In this document: one piece after another, positions 1-5,473 of the stretch
How the letters are laid out: each line of letters starts with the position of its first letter
How positions within the stretch are numbered: the stretch's first letter is position 1
Assembly (NCBI GenBank): GCA_016210375.1
Contig: JACQUH010000333.1
Coordinates: 1 to 9,477 of the forward strand
Source: Chloroflexota bacterium
Lineage (GTDB): Bacteria > Chloroflexota > Dehalococcoidia > Lucifugimonadales > JACPCL1
Length of the DNA: 9,477 bases
Direction of reading: 5' to 3'
The notes under the pieces: generated by a model
Told to the model about the DNA's origin: nothing
Database searches by the model: none
The model's input: the letters and a program-made list of their open reading frames with translations, nothing else
Translations under genes and position numbers: made by a program

Positions 1-84
1 ATGCGGCAGAGCCGCATCACACCGATTCAAACCAATCTGCTCGCCCTTCCCGTGCGGGAAGGGCGAGCCAGAGGGGGTTAGGTC
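1..84. repeat. Composite hairpin repeat, copy 1 (cut by window edge)
   Basis: Bases 1-28 match 8430-8457 of copy 3 at 23 of 28 positions. This is the loop and right arm of a hairpin whose left arm would lie upstream of the window. A second hairpin follows, with perfect 13-bp arms at 39-51 and 56-68 and a GTGC loop. The unit ends at 68-84 with a G-run ending in TTAGGTC, which is the reverse complement of the GACCTAACCCCCT start of copy 3. It therefore looks like the right-hand part of a non-coding element with imperfect terminal inverted repeats, resembling a MITE or REP. No transposase is visible. Confidence 0.7.
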
Positions 85-100
85 GGGACCCAAACGGCAG

Positions 101-120
101 AGTATTTTGTCAAAGACCAT
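101..120 (+). repeat. Conserved 20-bp tail, copy 1
   Basis: This 20-mer recurs in the same orientation at 8528-8547 with one mismatch, 16 bases after the end of the hairpin repeat here and 14 bases after it there. It is AT-richer than its surroundings and contains TTGTCA, which resembles a -35 box, but no convincing -10 box follows. It is either part of the repeat unit or a shared regulatory site. Confidence 0.6.
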
Positions 121-144
121 TATCGTGCCCTTAAGAAGATGTGT

Positions 145-189
145 CGTAGGGGCGTCCCGATCTCGACTCGTCGGGAGGACGCCCCTACG
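145..189. repeat. Long hairpin upstream of the 88-aa gene
   Basis: A 12-bp perfect stem (CGTAGGGGCGTC at 145-156 with its complement at 178-189) continues as CCGA/TCGG (157-160 with 171-174) around a 3-nt bulge, closing a 10-nt loop. The GTAGGGGCG...CGCCCCTAC outline resembles intergenic palindromes common in many bacteria. It ends 11 bases before the ribosome binding site of the 88-aa gene, so it would lie in that gene's leader if transcription starts upstream. There is no T-run, so it is not a typical terminator. Confidence 0.6.
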
Positions 190-215
190 GGCCACCGGAA
201 GGGAGGTAGCAGGCC

Positions 216-482
216 ATGCCCTACGGCATCACCATCAAGCATGACCAGGGCGGCAAGCGCCTGGAGGTGGGCTGCCCCCACCAGAGCGGCCTGCTGTACG
301 TCGTCCCCAGCGAGGCAAGCTGGGTCTGCACCGAGGAAAACCTGCACGCCCACGCCCTCGCTGGCTTCTTCAAGGAGCTGGCGCGGCTCCAGGACCCCCA
401 GGTCAACGCCCTGATGCGGCGCTGGGGCCTGTACTTCCGCGAACGTCCGGTGGAGAGCGAAGAAGAGGCAAAACAGGGCTAG
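216..482 (+). CDS. Small protein of unknown function, 88 aa
   Basis: I do not recognise this family. The ATG has a good ribosome binding site, GGGAGG at 201-206, nine bases upstream, which supports a real gene despite its size. The first ~40 residues look like a short beta-rich unit with two cysteines (C20 in the GCPH context and C38 in WVCTEEN). Residues 44-76 look helical, with alternating hydrophobic and charged residues around FFKELARL and NALMRRWGLYF. The C-terminus is a short acidic tail (ESEEEAKQG). No signal peptide or membrane segment is visible, so it is probably cytosolic. Two cysteines 18 residues apart could bind metal or form a disulfide, but no standard motif is present. It converges on ftsH, with a strong hairpin between them. 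The overlapping minus-strand ORF is rejected as a shadow. Confidence 0.7.
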   Translation: MPYGITIKHDQGGKRLEVGCPHQSGLLYVVPSEASWVCTEENLHAHALAGFFKELARLQDPQVNALMRRWGLYFRERPVESEEEAKQG

Positions 483-492
483 GGGAAAAGAG

Positions 493-519
493 GGAGGGGC
501 GAGGTCACCTCGCCCCTCC
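493..519. terminator. Bidirectional terminator-like hairpin between convergent genes
   Basis: A perfect 12-bp GC-rich stem (493-504 with 508-519) closes a 3-nt loop. It begins 10 bases after the stop of the 88-aa gene and ends 26 bases past the stop of ftsH. Read on the minus strand it is followed by CTCTTTTCC, a short T-run; on the plus strand by ATGCGTTTC. Both are weak but usable U-tracts, so the hairpin could end both transcripts. Confidence 0.65.
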
Positions 520-545
520 ATGCGTTTCTAGGTTGAGGATGCCGC

Positions 546-2654
546 TCAATCGTCGTTTGCCGAGGCTGGCTCCGAGGCCAGGATGTCCCCTTCTATGGGG
601 GGAGCTTCCGACTCAAAGAGCTTCTTGAGCTCCTCACCTTCCACCGTCTCATGGGTGATCAGGTGGCGAGCTATCTGCACGAGCTTCCCCTTCTTGGCCA
701 CCAGGACTTCCTGGGCGCGCATGTACCCCTCCTGGATAAGGTCATGCACCTCCTGGTCAATCATCTCTGCGATGTGGTCGCTGTAGTCCCGCTGCTCGGT
801 GATCTCGCGTCCCAGGAAGATTAGCTCCTCGCGCTTGCCGAAGGTGCGCGGGCCAAGACCGCCCAGCATATTGCCAGGCTTGACGTACACCGGCGGGAGG
901 GCCGGCCCCGCGCCGTTCTGGGAGTGCTTGGTGCGCTGGTCCTCCAGGTACTCCACCAGGCTGAAGTCAGCTTCCTTGCGAGACCGGTACTCGCGGCCGT
1001 CCTTCATACGCACCAACAGGTCGTGACCATACACCTCAATGGAGTCAACGCTTCCACTCACGGCTTCCTCCACCACCTGGTTCACGGGCATTTCCTCGTA
1101 CTGCCGTGCCTCGCTCATGCCATAGCGCGTGACCATGCTGCGCGCGAGCTGGGTAGCCTGCTCAAGGTCGTTGCTGGCCCCGGTAGTGATCTCGTGGAAA
1201 GTCAACTCCTCCGCGACGCGCCCGCCAAGGGCCATGGCGATCATGTCCCTGAACTGGTCCTTGGTAAGGAGGTGACGGTCCTCGGGTGGGATGGAGCGGG
1301 TGAACCCGCCGGCCATGCCCCGCGCAACGATAGACACCTTCTGCACAGGGTCGGCGTGGGGGAGAGAGTGACCCGTCAGAGCGTGGCCCGCCTCGTGGTA
1401 GGCCGTTATCTCCTTTTCTCGATGGCTGATGACGCGGCTCCTGCGTTCTGGCCCCAGCATCACCCGGTCAATTGCCTCCCCAAACTCCTTCAAGGAGGCG
1501 CTTTTCTTGCGGGCCCGGGCCGCCAGGATGGCGGCTTCGTTAACCAGGTTGGCCAGGTCCGCCCCCGTAAAGCCCGAGGTCTCTTTTGCAATGACCTCCA
1601 GGTTCACGTCGGTGTCCAGGGGCTTGCCCTTGGTATGCACCTTCAGGATCTCTATCCGGCCAACCACGTCCGGCGGGTCCAACACCACACGCCGGTCAAA
1701 CCGCCCAGGCCGTAGCAGGGCCGGGTCAAGAATATCTGGCCTGTTGGTGGCGGCCATGACGATGACGTTGGTGGTGGAGTCAAAGCCATCTATCTCCACC
1801 AGGATCTGGTTCAATGTTTGCTCCCGTTCATCGTGGCCACCACCCAGCCCGGCGCCGCGGTGGCGGCCCACGGCATCAATCTCGTCCACAAAGATGATGC
1901 AGGGGGCGTTACGCTTGGCCTGCTCAAAGAGGTCCCGCACCCGGGCAGCGCCCACCCCCACGAACATCTCCACAAACTCGCTGCCGCTGATAGAGAAGAA
2001 CGGCACACCCGCCTCGCCGGCCACGGCCTTGGCCAATAGCGTTTTGCCTGTGCCCGGGGGACCGACCAGCAGCACGCCGCGGGGGATGCGAGCGCCCAGG
2101 GCCAGGAACCGCTCCGGGTAGCGCAGGAACTCCACTACCTCCTGGAGCTCCATCTTGGCTTCATCCACCCCTGCCACGTCTGCGAAGGTAACGCTGGGCT
2201 TGTTGCCCACGAACATCCGGGCGCGGCTGCGGCCAAAGCTCAGGGTCTGGTTGTTGCTGCCCTGCGCCTGGCGCATCATGAACAGCAGAACGGCGCCAAA
2301 GAAGATCAGCGGAAGGAAGTTGATGAGGATGCCAAACACGCTGGACAGGCCGCTGGAACCCCTCACCGTAACCTTCACGTCCCCCGCCTTCCCTCCAGCG
2401 TCCCGCAGAACCTCCACTACGCTGGTCCCTGGCTCCTTGCGAGTGGTGTACCGCTGGTTATCCAGGGTGGTCACCAGCAGCGTGTCGCCTTCCACCACTA
2501 TTGAGCTTACTCGGCCATCCTGGGCCATCTTCACGACGCTCGTGATGTCAGTCAATGTGCCCTTGGAGCCATTGGCAAAGGTCATGAAGACGAAGATGAT
2601 GGCTAGGGCCACAACGAGGTATATGATGGTGTTTCGCAGCCAGCGCGATTGCAT
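546..2654 (-). CDS. ftsH: ATP-dependent zinc metalloprotease FtsH with an extra inserted domain, 702 aa
   Basis: FtsH is a hexameric membrane-anchored AAA+ protease that unfolds and degrades membrane and short-lived cytosolic proteins. Residues 9-27 form the first membrane helix, ~31-100 the extracytoplasmic domain and ~104-127 the second helix. The AAA+ module has Walker A GPPGTGKT (198-205), Walker B IIFVDEID (253-260) and the second region of homology with RPGRFDRR (315-322). The M41 peptidase has HEAGH (420-424), and D496 is the expected third zinc ligand. The start is an ATG with AGGGAGGA six bases upstream. The oddity is ~516-599: between RYGMSE and LGPRTFG, normally nearly adjacent, there are ~84 extra residues, which explains a length of 702 against the usual ~600-650. 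Residues 527-574 align without gaps to the protein's own 40-87 at 22 of 48 identities. The catalytic residues are intact, so activity is plausible. Confidence 0.97.
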   Translation of the reverse strand: MQSRWLRNTIIYLVVALAIIFVFMTFANGSKGTLTDITSVVKMAQDGRVSSIVVEGDTLLVTTLDNQRYTTRKEPGTSVVEVLRDAGGKAGDVKVTVRGSSGLSSVFGILINFLPLIFFGAVLLFMMRQAQGSNNQTLSFGRSRARMFVGNKPSVTFADVAGVDEAKMELQEVVEFLRYPERFLALGARIPRGVLLVGPPGTGKTLLAKAVAGEAGVPFFSISGSEFVEMFVGVGAARVRDLFEQAKRNAPCIIFVDEIDAVGRHRGAGLGGGHDEREQTLNQILVEIDGFDSTTNVIVMAATNRPDILDPALLRPGRFDRRVVLDPPDVVGRIEILKVHTKGKPLDTDVNLEVIAKETSGFTGADLANLVNEAAILAARARKKSASLKEFGEAIDRVMLGPERRSRVISHREKEITAYHEAGHALTGHSLPHADPVQKVSIVARGMAGGFTRSIPPEDRHLLTKDQFRDMIAMALGGRVAEELTFHEITTGASNDLEQATQLARSMVTRYGMSEARQYEEMPVNQVVEEAVSGSVDSIEVYGHDLLVRMKDGREYRSRKEADFSLVEYLEDQRTKHSQNGAGPALPPVYVKPGNMLGGLGPRTFGKREELIFLGREITEQRDYSDHIAEMIDQEVHDLIQEGYMRAQEVLVAKKGKLVQIARHLITHETVEGEELKKLFESEAPPIEGDILASEPASANDD

Positions 2655-2660
2655 TGAGCG

Positions 2661-2668
2661 TCCTCCCT
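2661..2668 (-). promoter_or_regulatory. ftsH ribosome binding site
   Basis: On the minus strand AGGGAGGA lies six bases before the ftsH ATG. It fixes the start used here, which places the first membrane helix at the expected distance from the N-terminus. Confidence 0.75.
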
Positions 2669-2708
2669 TTTGTTCTCTCCGGCCCTTGGCCGAAGGAGAA
2701 CCCTATCT

Positions 2709-2737
2709 ATTGTACCCGAACCTACCCCCCAAAGAAA
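2709..2737 (-). promoter_or_regulatory. Candidate ftsH promoter
   Basis: On the minus strand, TACAAT (2709-2714) matches the -10 consensus at five of six positions. It would start transcription about 48 bases before the ftsH ATG. The matching -35 region, TTTCTT at a 17-base spacing, is weak. Chosen by eye from consensus and position only. Confidence 0.4.
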
Positions 2738-2853
2738 GGCTTAGATTCGGAATCGCATGTTATGAAACATGGGTGACACTCTCGGGTGGTAGGGGGTTGG
2801 GCATCGGCCCTTTCCCCCAGGTGCATGGTTGTTCCCGCATCTCTCCTTCTCTT

Positions 2854-2969
2854 GTCCCCCTCTCCCGCGGGAGAGGGGGACGGGCGTTTATGAGGATGGG
2901 TGTTGCAGCTTCACCGCAACACCCATCCTCATGCCAATCTCCTCCCCTTCCTGTCGCGGGAGGGGAGAG
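2854..2969. repeat. Composite hairpin repeat, copy 2
   Basis: Three consecutive inverted repeats occur here: a perfect 28-bp palindrome around CCCGCGGG (2854-2881); a hairpin with perfect 17-bp arms (2890-2906 and 2916-2932) and a 9-nt loop; and a weaker C-rich/G-rich hairpin (about 2942-2967). This is the order seen in copy 3: GC palindrome, long-stem hairpin, GC hairpin. The stretch CAATCT-CT after the long hairpin also matches copy 1 (33-41). The long stem has a different sequence from copies 1 and 3 yet is perfectly paired. The terminal inverted repeats are much less clear here; only short GGGTGAC (2771-2777) and GTCACCC (3004-3010) flank it. Confidence 0.6.
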
Positions 2970-3048
2970 TCGGGGGGAAGATCCACCTACCACAATTGGA
3001 AGGGTCACCCCCTGGGAGAAGTGCCCGCCAGGGAGTGCCCATTCGCGT

Positions 3049-3074
3049 AACCTGGCACTTTAGCGCCAGGTTTT
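3049..3074 (+). terminator. Terminator-like hairpin in the nuo leader side of the spacer
   Basis: AACCTGGC (3049-3056) pairs with GCCAGGTT (3065-3072) around an 8-nt loop, and TTTT (3071-3074) closes it on the plus strand. No plus-strand gene ends just upstream. It either blocks read-through from the repeat region or is a repeat remnant. A second hairpin, with CCCCCGACT arms at 3087-3095 and 3098-3106, follows closely. Confidence 0.4.
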
Positions 3075-3152
3075 CAGTTCACCCAACCCCCGACTTCAGT
3101 CGGGGGGATGCAGAGCATCGCCAAGCAAGGAGTACCCGCCAGGGCGGCTGTG

Positions 3153-3180
3153 TTGAACGGCATCGGAAGATTGTGATAAG
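3153..3180 (+). promoter_or_regulatory. Candidate promoter of the nuoEFG operon
   Basis: TTGAAC (3153-3158) and GATAAG (3175-3180) are 16 bases apart, each matching consensus at four of six positions. A TG at 3172-3173 gives an extended -10. Transcription would start about 33 bases before the nuoE start codon. Chosen by eye. Confidence 0.4.
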
Positions 3181-3219
3181 ATTCGCATATGCCATCCCTG
3201 TCTGCCGGAGGAGCGTTCT

Positions 3220-3711
3220 GTGCTCTCTGAAGGTGTGACCCTTCGGGCTGCTATCCGCCAAGTCCTGCAAAGCCACCGCGATGGCGCCGCTACCATTCTC
3301 TCCTCCCTCCTTGCCCTGGAGGACGCCCTGGGCTACATTCCGCCGGAGGGCATTGAAGAGGTTGCAGAGCTCACCCACACCACCACCAACGACGTCTGGG
3401 GCGTCGCCTCCTTCTACCCCAACTTCCGCTTTGACCCCCCCTGCGAGCACACCATAGAGGTGTGCTGGGGGCCTACCTGCCACCTTCTGGGCGCACCAGC
3501 GGTGGTGAAGGAAGTCCTGGATGCCCTCGGCCTGGCAAACGAGGGCGATACCCCTGACCGGAGCATCACCTTCAAGTTCAACACCTGCCTGGGGGCCTGC
3601 GCCCAGGCTCCTGTCATGGCCCTGGACCACCATCTGTATGGCCGGCTGACCCCCAGGGCGGCCCGGGGGCGCGTGGAGGCCCTCAAGGGCAGCCCTGCGC
3701 ACCGGCGGTAG
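3220..3711 (+). CDS. nuoE: NADH dehydrogenase subunit E-like [2Fe-2S] protein (24-kDa family), 163 aa
   Basis: This is the small thioredoxin-fold [2Fe-2S] subunit that partners NuoF in complex I and in soluble NAD-linked formate dehydrogenases and hydrogenases. The N-terminal ~70 residues are the helical region with the family features ALGYIPPE (36-43) and VWGVASFYPNF (59-69). The cluster ligands follow the expected pattern: C82-x4-C87 and C123-x3-C127 (NTCLGACAQAP). The length is normal for the family. The start is GTG at 3220, supported by GGAGGAG at 3207-3213, six bases upstream. It is the first gene of the operon and is followed by nuoF after 38 bases. The protein should be soluble. Confidence 0.93.
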   Translation: MLSEGVTLRAAIRQVLQSHRDGAATILSSLLALEDALGYIPPEGIEEVAELTHTTTNDVWGVASFYPNFRFDPPCEHTIEVCWGPTCHLLGAPAVVKEVLDALGLANEGDTPDRSITFKFNTCLGACAQAPVMALDHHLYGRLTPRAARGRVEALKGSPAHRR

Positions 3712-3749
3712 GGGCAGTTTCCTTCGCACCCTTTCCCTCAGCTTCGTCT

Positions 3750-5456
3750 ATGACCCAAGCCTACAACTCCCTGAAGCAGCAGGCCCTGGCCCACCAGCGA
3801 CAGGCGGCGTCCCGCCCCCGTGTGCGGGTCGGCACGGCCCTCTGCGGCTTTGCCGCCGGCGGCAAAGAGGTGGCGGAAGCCTTCCGCCAGCAGGCGTTGG
3901 GCCTGGGCATCAGCGCCACGGTGAGCGAGGTGGGCTGTCTGGGACTGTGCTACGCTGAGCCTCTGGTGGACATCCAGCTTCCGGGTGGACCCCGGGTCTT
4001 CTACGGCAACGTTGGACCGGAGGAGGTGCGGGGGCTGGTGGACGCCCACATCCGGGGCGGACAGCCCCAGTGGGACCGGGCACTGGCTGTTATTGGTAGC
4101 TCGTTTGATGCCTATGCGACGGCTCTGGATGACCTAGATATGATGCAGGGACAGGTGCGCATCGCGCTGCGGAACGCCGGCCACAACGCCCCGGCGGACC
4201 TGGAGGAGTACATCGCTACCGGCGGCTACGCGGGCCTGGACAGGGCACTCTCCGGCATGACGCCCCAGCAGGTGCAGGAGCAGGTGGCGGCCTCGGGACT
4301 GCGGGGCAGGGGCGGCGCTGCTTTCCCCACGGGCGCCAAGTGGCGCTTCCTCACCGGCTCTCCTGGGCCGACGAAGTACATCCTGTGCAACTGCGAGGAG
4401 GGCGATCCGGGGGCCTTTAACGACAAGGGTATCCTGGAGAGCGACCCCCACACCCTGGTGGAGGGCATGGTCCTGGCAGGGTACGCCACGGGCGCCTCCG
4501 ACGGCGTTATCTTCATCCGCCACGGCCATGATGGCCCCATAGAGCGGGCGAAGAAGGCGCTGGAGGATGCCTACCGGGCCGGGCTCCTGGGCAAGAATAT
4601 CCTGGGATCCGGCTTCAGCTTCAACGCCGAGGTGGCCTTGGTGGGAGAATCCTACGTCTCCGGTGAGGAAACGGCCCTGATGGAGGCCGTGGAGGGCAAA
4701 CGGGCCATGCCCCGCTTCCGCCCGCCCTTCCCTGCGGCCTACGGCGTCTGGGGCAAGCCCAGCAACATCAACAACATCAAGACCCTGGCCTACGTGCCAG
4801 AGATCGTGTCCAGAGGCGGGGCCTGGTTCGCCAGCGTGGGCACCGAGCGCAGCAAGGGCACGGCGATCCTGTGCCTGTCGGGGGCCATTCAGCGTCCCGG
4901 CATGATGGAGGTGCCCATGGGCATGACCCTGCGCCAGGCCCTGGAAGGGCTGGCTGGCGGCGTGCCCGGCGGCAAGAAACTCAAGCTGCTCCAGACCGGC
5001 GGTCCCCTGGGAGGCGTCCTGGGCGCGGACCAGTTGGACATACCTATGGACTTTGACGCCATGGCTAGGGCAGGGGCCATCCTGGGCTCCGGGGGCATCA
5101 TCGTGGCCGACGAAAGCGCCTGCGCCGTGGACCTCACTCGCCTGCTCATGGCCTTCTGCCAGTATGAGTCCTGCGGCAAGTGTTTCCCCTGCCGTCTGGG
5201 GATGACCCACATGGTGGAGATCCTGGAACGTATCTGCCGGTTTCAGGGCGCGCCCAGCGACCTGCAACTGCTGGAGCAGGTGGGCGCCAGCATGGCGGCG
5301 GGTTCCCTGTGCGGCCACGGCCAGCTTGGCTTCAACCCCGTGCGGTCGGCCCTGCGCTCCTTTGGCGATGAGTTCAAGGCCCACATAGAAGGGAAGCGCT
5401 GCCCCGCCGGGGTATGCACCGGGGAGTACCTGACCCCCTGCAGGTCTCGCAGATAG
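3750..5456 (+). CDS. nuoF: NADH dehydrogenase subunit F-like flavoprotein with N-terminal [2Fe-2S] thioredoxin-like domain, 568 aa
   Basis: This is the FMN and NAD(P)H binding (diaphorase) subunit. Residues ~24-110 form a thioredoxin-like [2Fe-2S] domain of the kind fused to hydrogenase and formate dehydrogenase diaphorase subunits: LCGFAAGG with C32, and GCLGLC with C63 and C67. Only one Cys is present in the first half. The core has the nucleotide and FMN motifs GRGGAAFPTG (186-195), CNCEEGDPGAFND (213-225) and ESYVSGEETALM (300-311). The [4Fe-4S] (N3) site is SCGKCFPCR (474-482) plus C521. It ends soon after CPAGVC (551-556), whereas hydrogenase-type relatives usually continue into a ferredoxin domain with two [4Fe-4S] clusters. 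The ATG has no clear Shine-Dalgarno, so translation may depend on nuoE. The stop lies 17 bases before the chosen nuoG start. NADH versus NADPH preference cannot be judged from sequence alone. Confidence 0.93.
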   Translation: MTQAYNSLKQQALAHQRQAASRPRVRVGTALCGFAAGGKEVAEAFRQQALGLGISATVSEVGCLGLCYAEPLVDIQLPGGPRVFYGNVGPEEVRGLVDAHIRGGQPQWDRALAVIGSSFDAYATALDDLDMMQGQVRIALRNAGHNAPADLEEYIATGGYAGLDRALSGMTPQQVQEQVAASGLRGRGGAAFPTGAKWRFLTGSPGPTKYILCNCEEGDPGAFNDKGILESDPHTLVEGMVLAGYATGASDGVIFIRHGHDGPIERAKKALEDAYRAGLLGKNILGSGFSFNAEVALVGESYVSGEETALMEAVEGKRAMPRFRPPFPAAYGVWGKPSNINNIKTLAYVPEIVSRGGAWFASVGTERSKGTAILCLSGAIQRPGMMEVPMGMTLRQALEGLAGGVPGGKKLKLLQTGGPLGGVLGADQLDIPMDFDAMARAGAILGSGGIIVADESACAVDLTRLLMAFCQYESCGKCFPCRLGMTHMVEILERICRFQGAPSDLQLLEQVGASMAAGSLCGHGQLGFNPVRSALRSFGDEFKAHIEGKRCPAGVCTGEYLTPCRSRR

Positions 5457-5457
5457 C

Positions 5458-5465
5458 AAGAAGGA
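5458..5465 (+). promoter_or_regulatory. Ribosome binding site that decides the nuoG start
   Basis: AAGAAGGA lies eight bases before GTG at 5474. This favours the GTG over the in-frame ATG at 5414, which would overlap nuoF by 43 bases and add 20 residues without similarity to the ferredoxin fold. Confidence 0.7.
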
Positions 5466-5473
5466 CGTGCGCC

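Noticed and set aside
101..135. Promoter with TTGTCA in the conserved 20-mer
   Set aside because: The sequences 17 bases downstream in the two copies (CTTAAG and GTGAAT) are poor and dissimilar -10 boxes.
120..521. 133-aa minus-strand frame at the left end
   Set aside because: It covers both hairpins and the 88-aa gene on the other strand. The 88-aa gene has a well-placed ribosome binding site and a more protein-like composition.
924..2121. Plus-strand frames of 230-263 aa opposite ftsH
   Set aside because: They are antisense shadows of FtsH, with no ribosome binding site and low-complexity composition.
2854..2969. CRISPR array
   Set aside because: The repeats are inverted hairpins with different stem sequences. 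There is no regular direct repeat and spacer pattern, and no cas gene.
2155..3063. 302-aa plus-strand frame reaching into the spacer
   Set aside because: Its first half is antisense to ftsH and its second half translates hairpin repeats, with no protein-like segment.
3020..3144. Direct repeat AGTGCCCGCCAGGG / AGTACCCGCCAGGG at 3020-3033 and 3131-3144
   Set aside because: It is only 14 bases with one mismatch in GC-rich DNA and has no shared flanks. Chance or repeat debris is the simplest explanation.
2655..3219. tRNA or other known RNA gene in the spacer
   Set aside because: No cloverleaf, CCA end or familiar riboswitch core could be seen. The paired structures are simple isolated hairpins.
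3079..3729. 216-aa minus-strand frame opposite nuoE
   Set aside because: It is antisense to the clear NuoE cysteine motifs and has no family features.
4134..5459. 441-aa open frame on the minus strand
   Set aside because: It lies fully opposite nuoF, whose motifs are unmistakable. Its translation is His/Ala/Gly-rich with no recognisable domain, as expected from GC-rich antisense.
5414..5473. Upstream ATG start for nuoG, giving 980 aa
   Set aside because: It overlaps nuoF by 43 bases, has no ribosome binding site and adds 20 residues outside the ferredoxin fold. GTG at 5474 has AAGAAGGA eight bases upstream.
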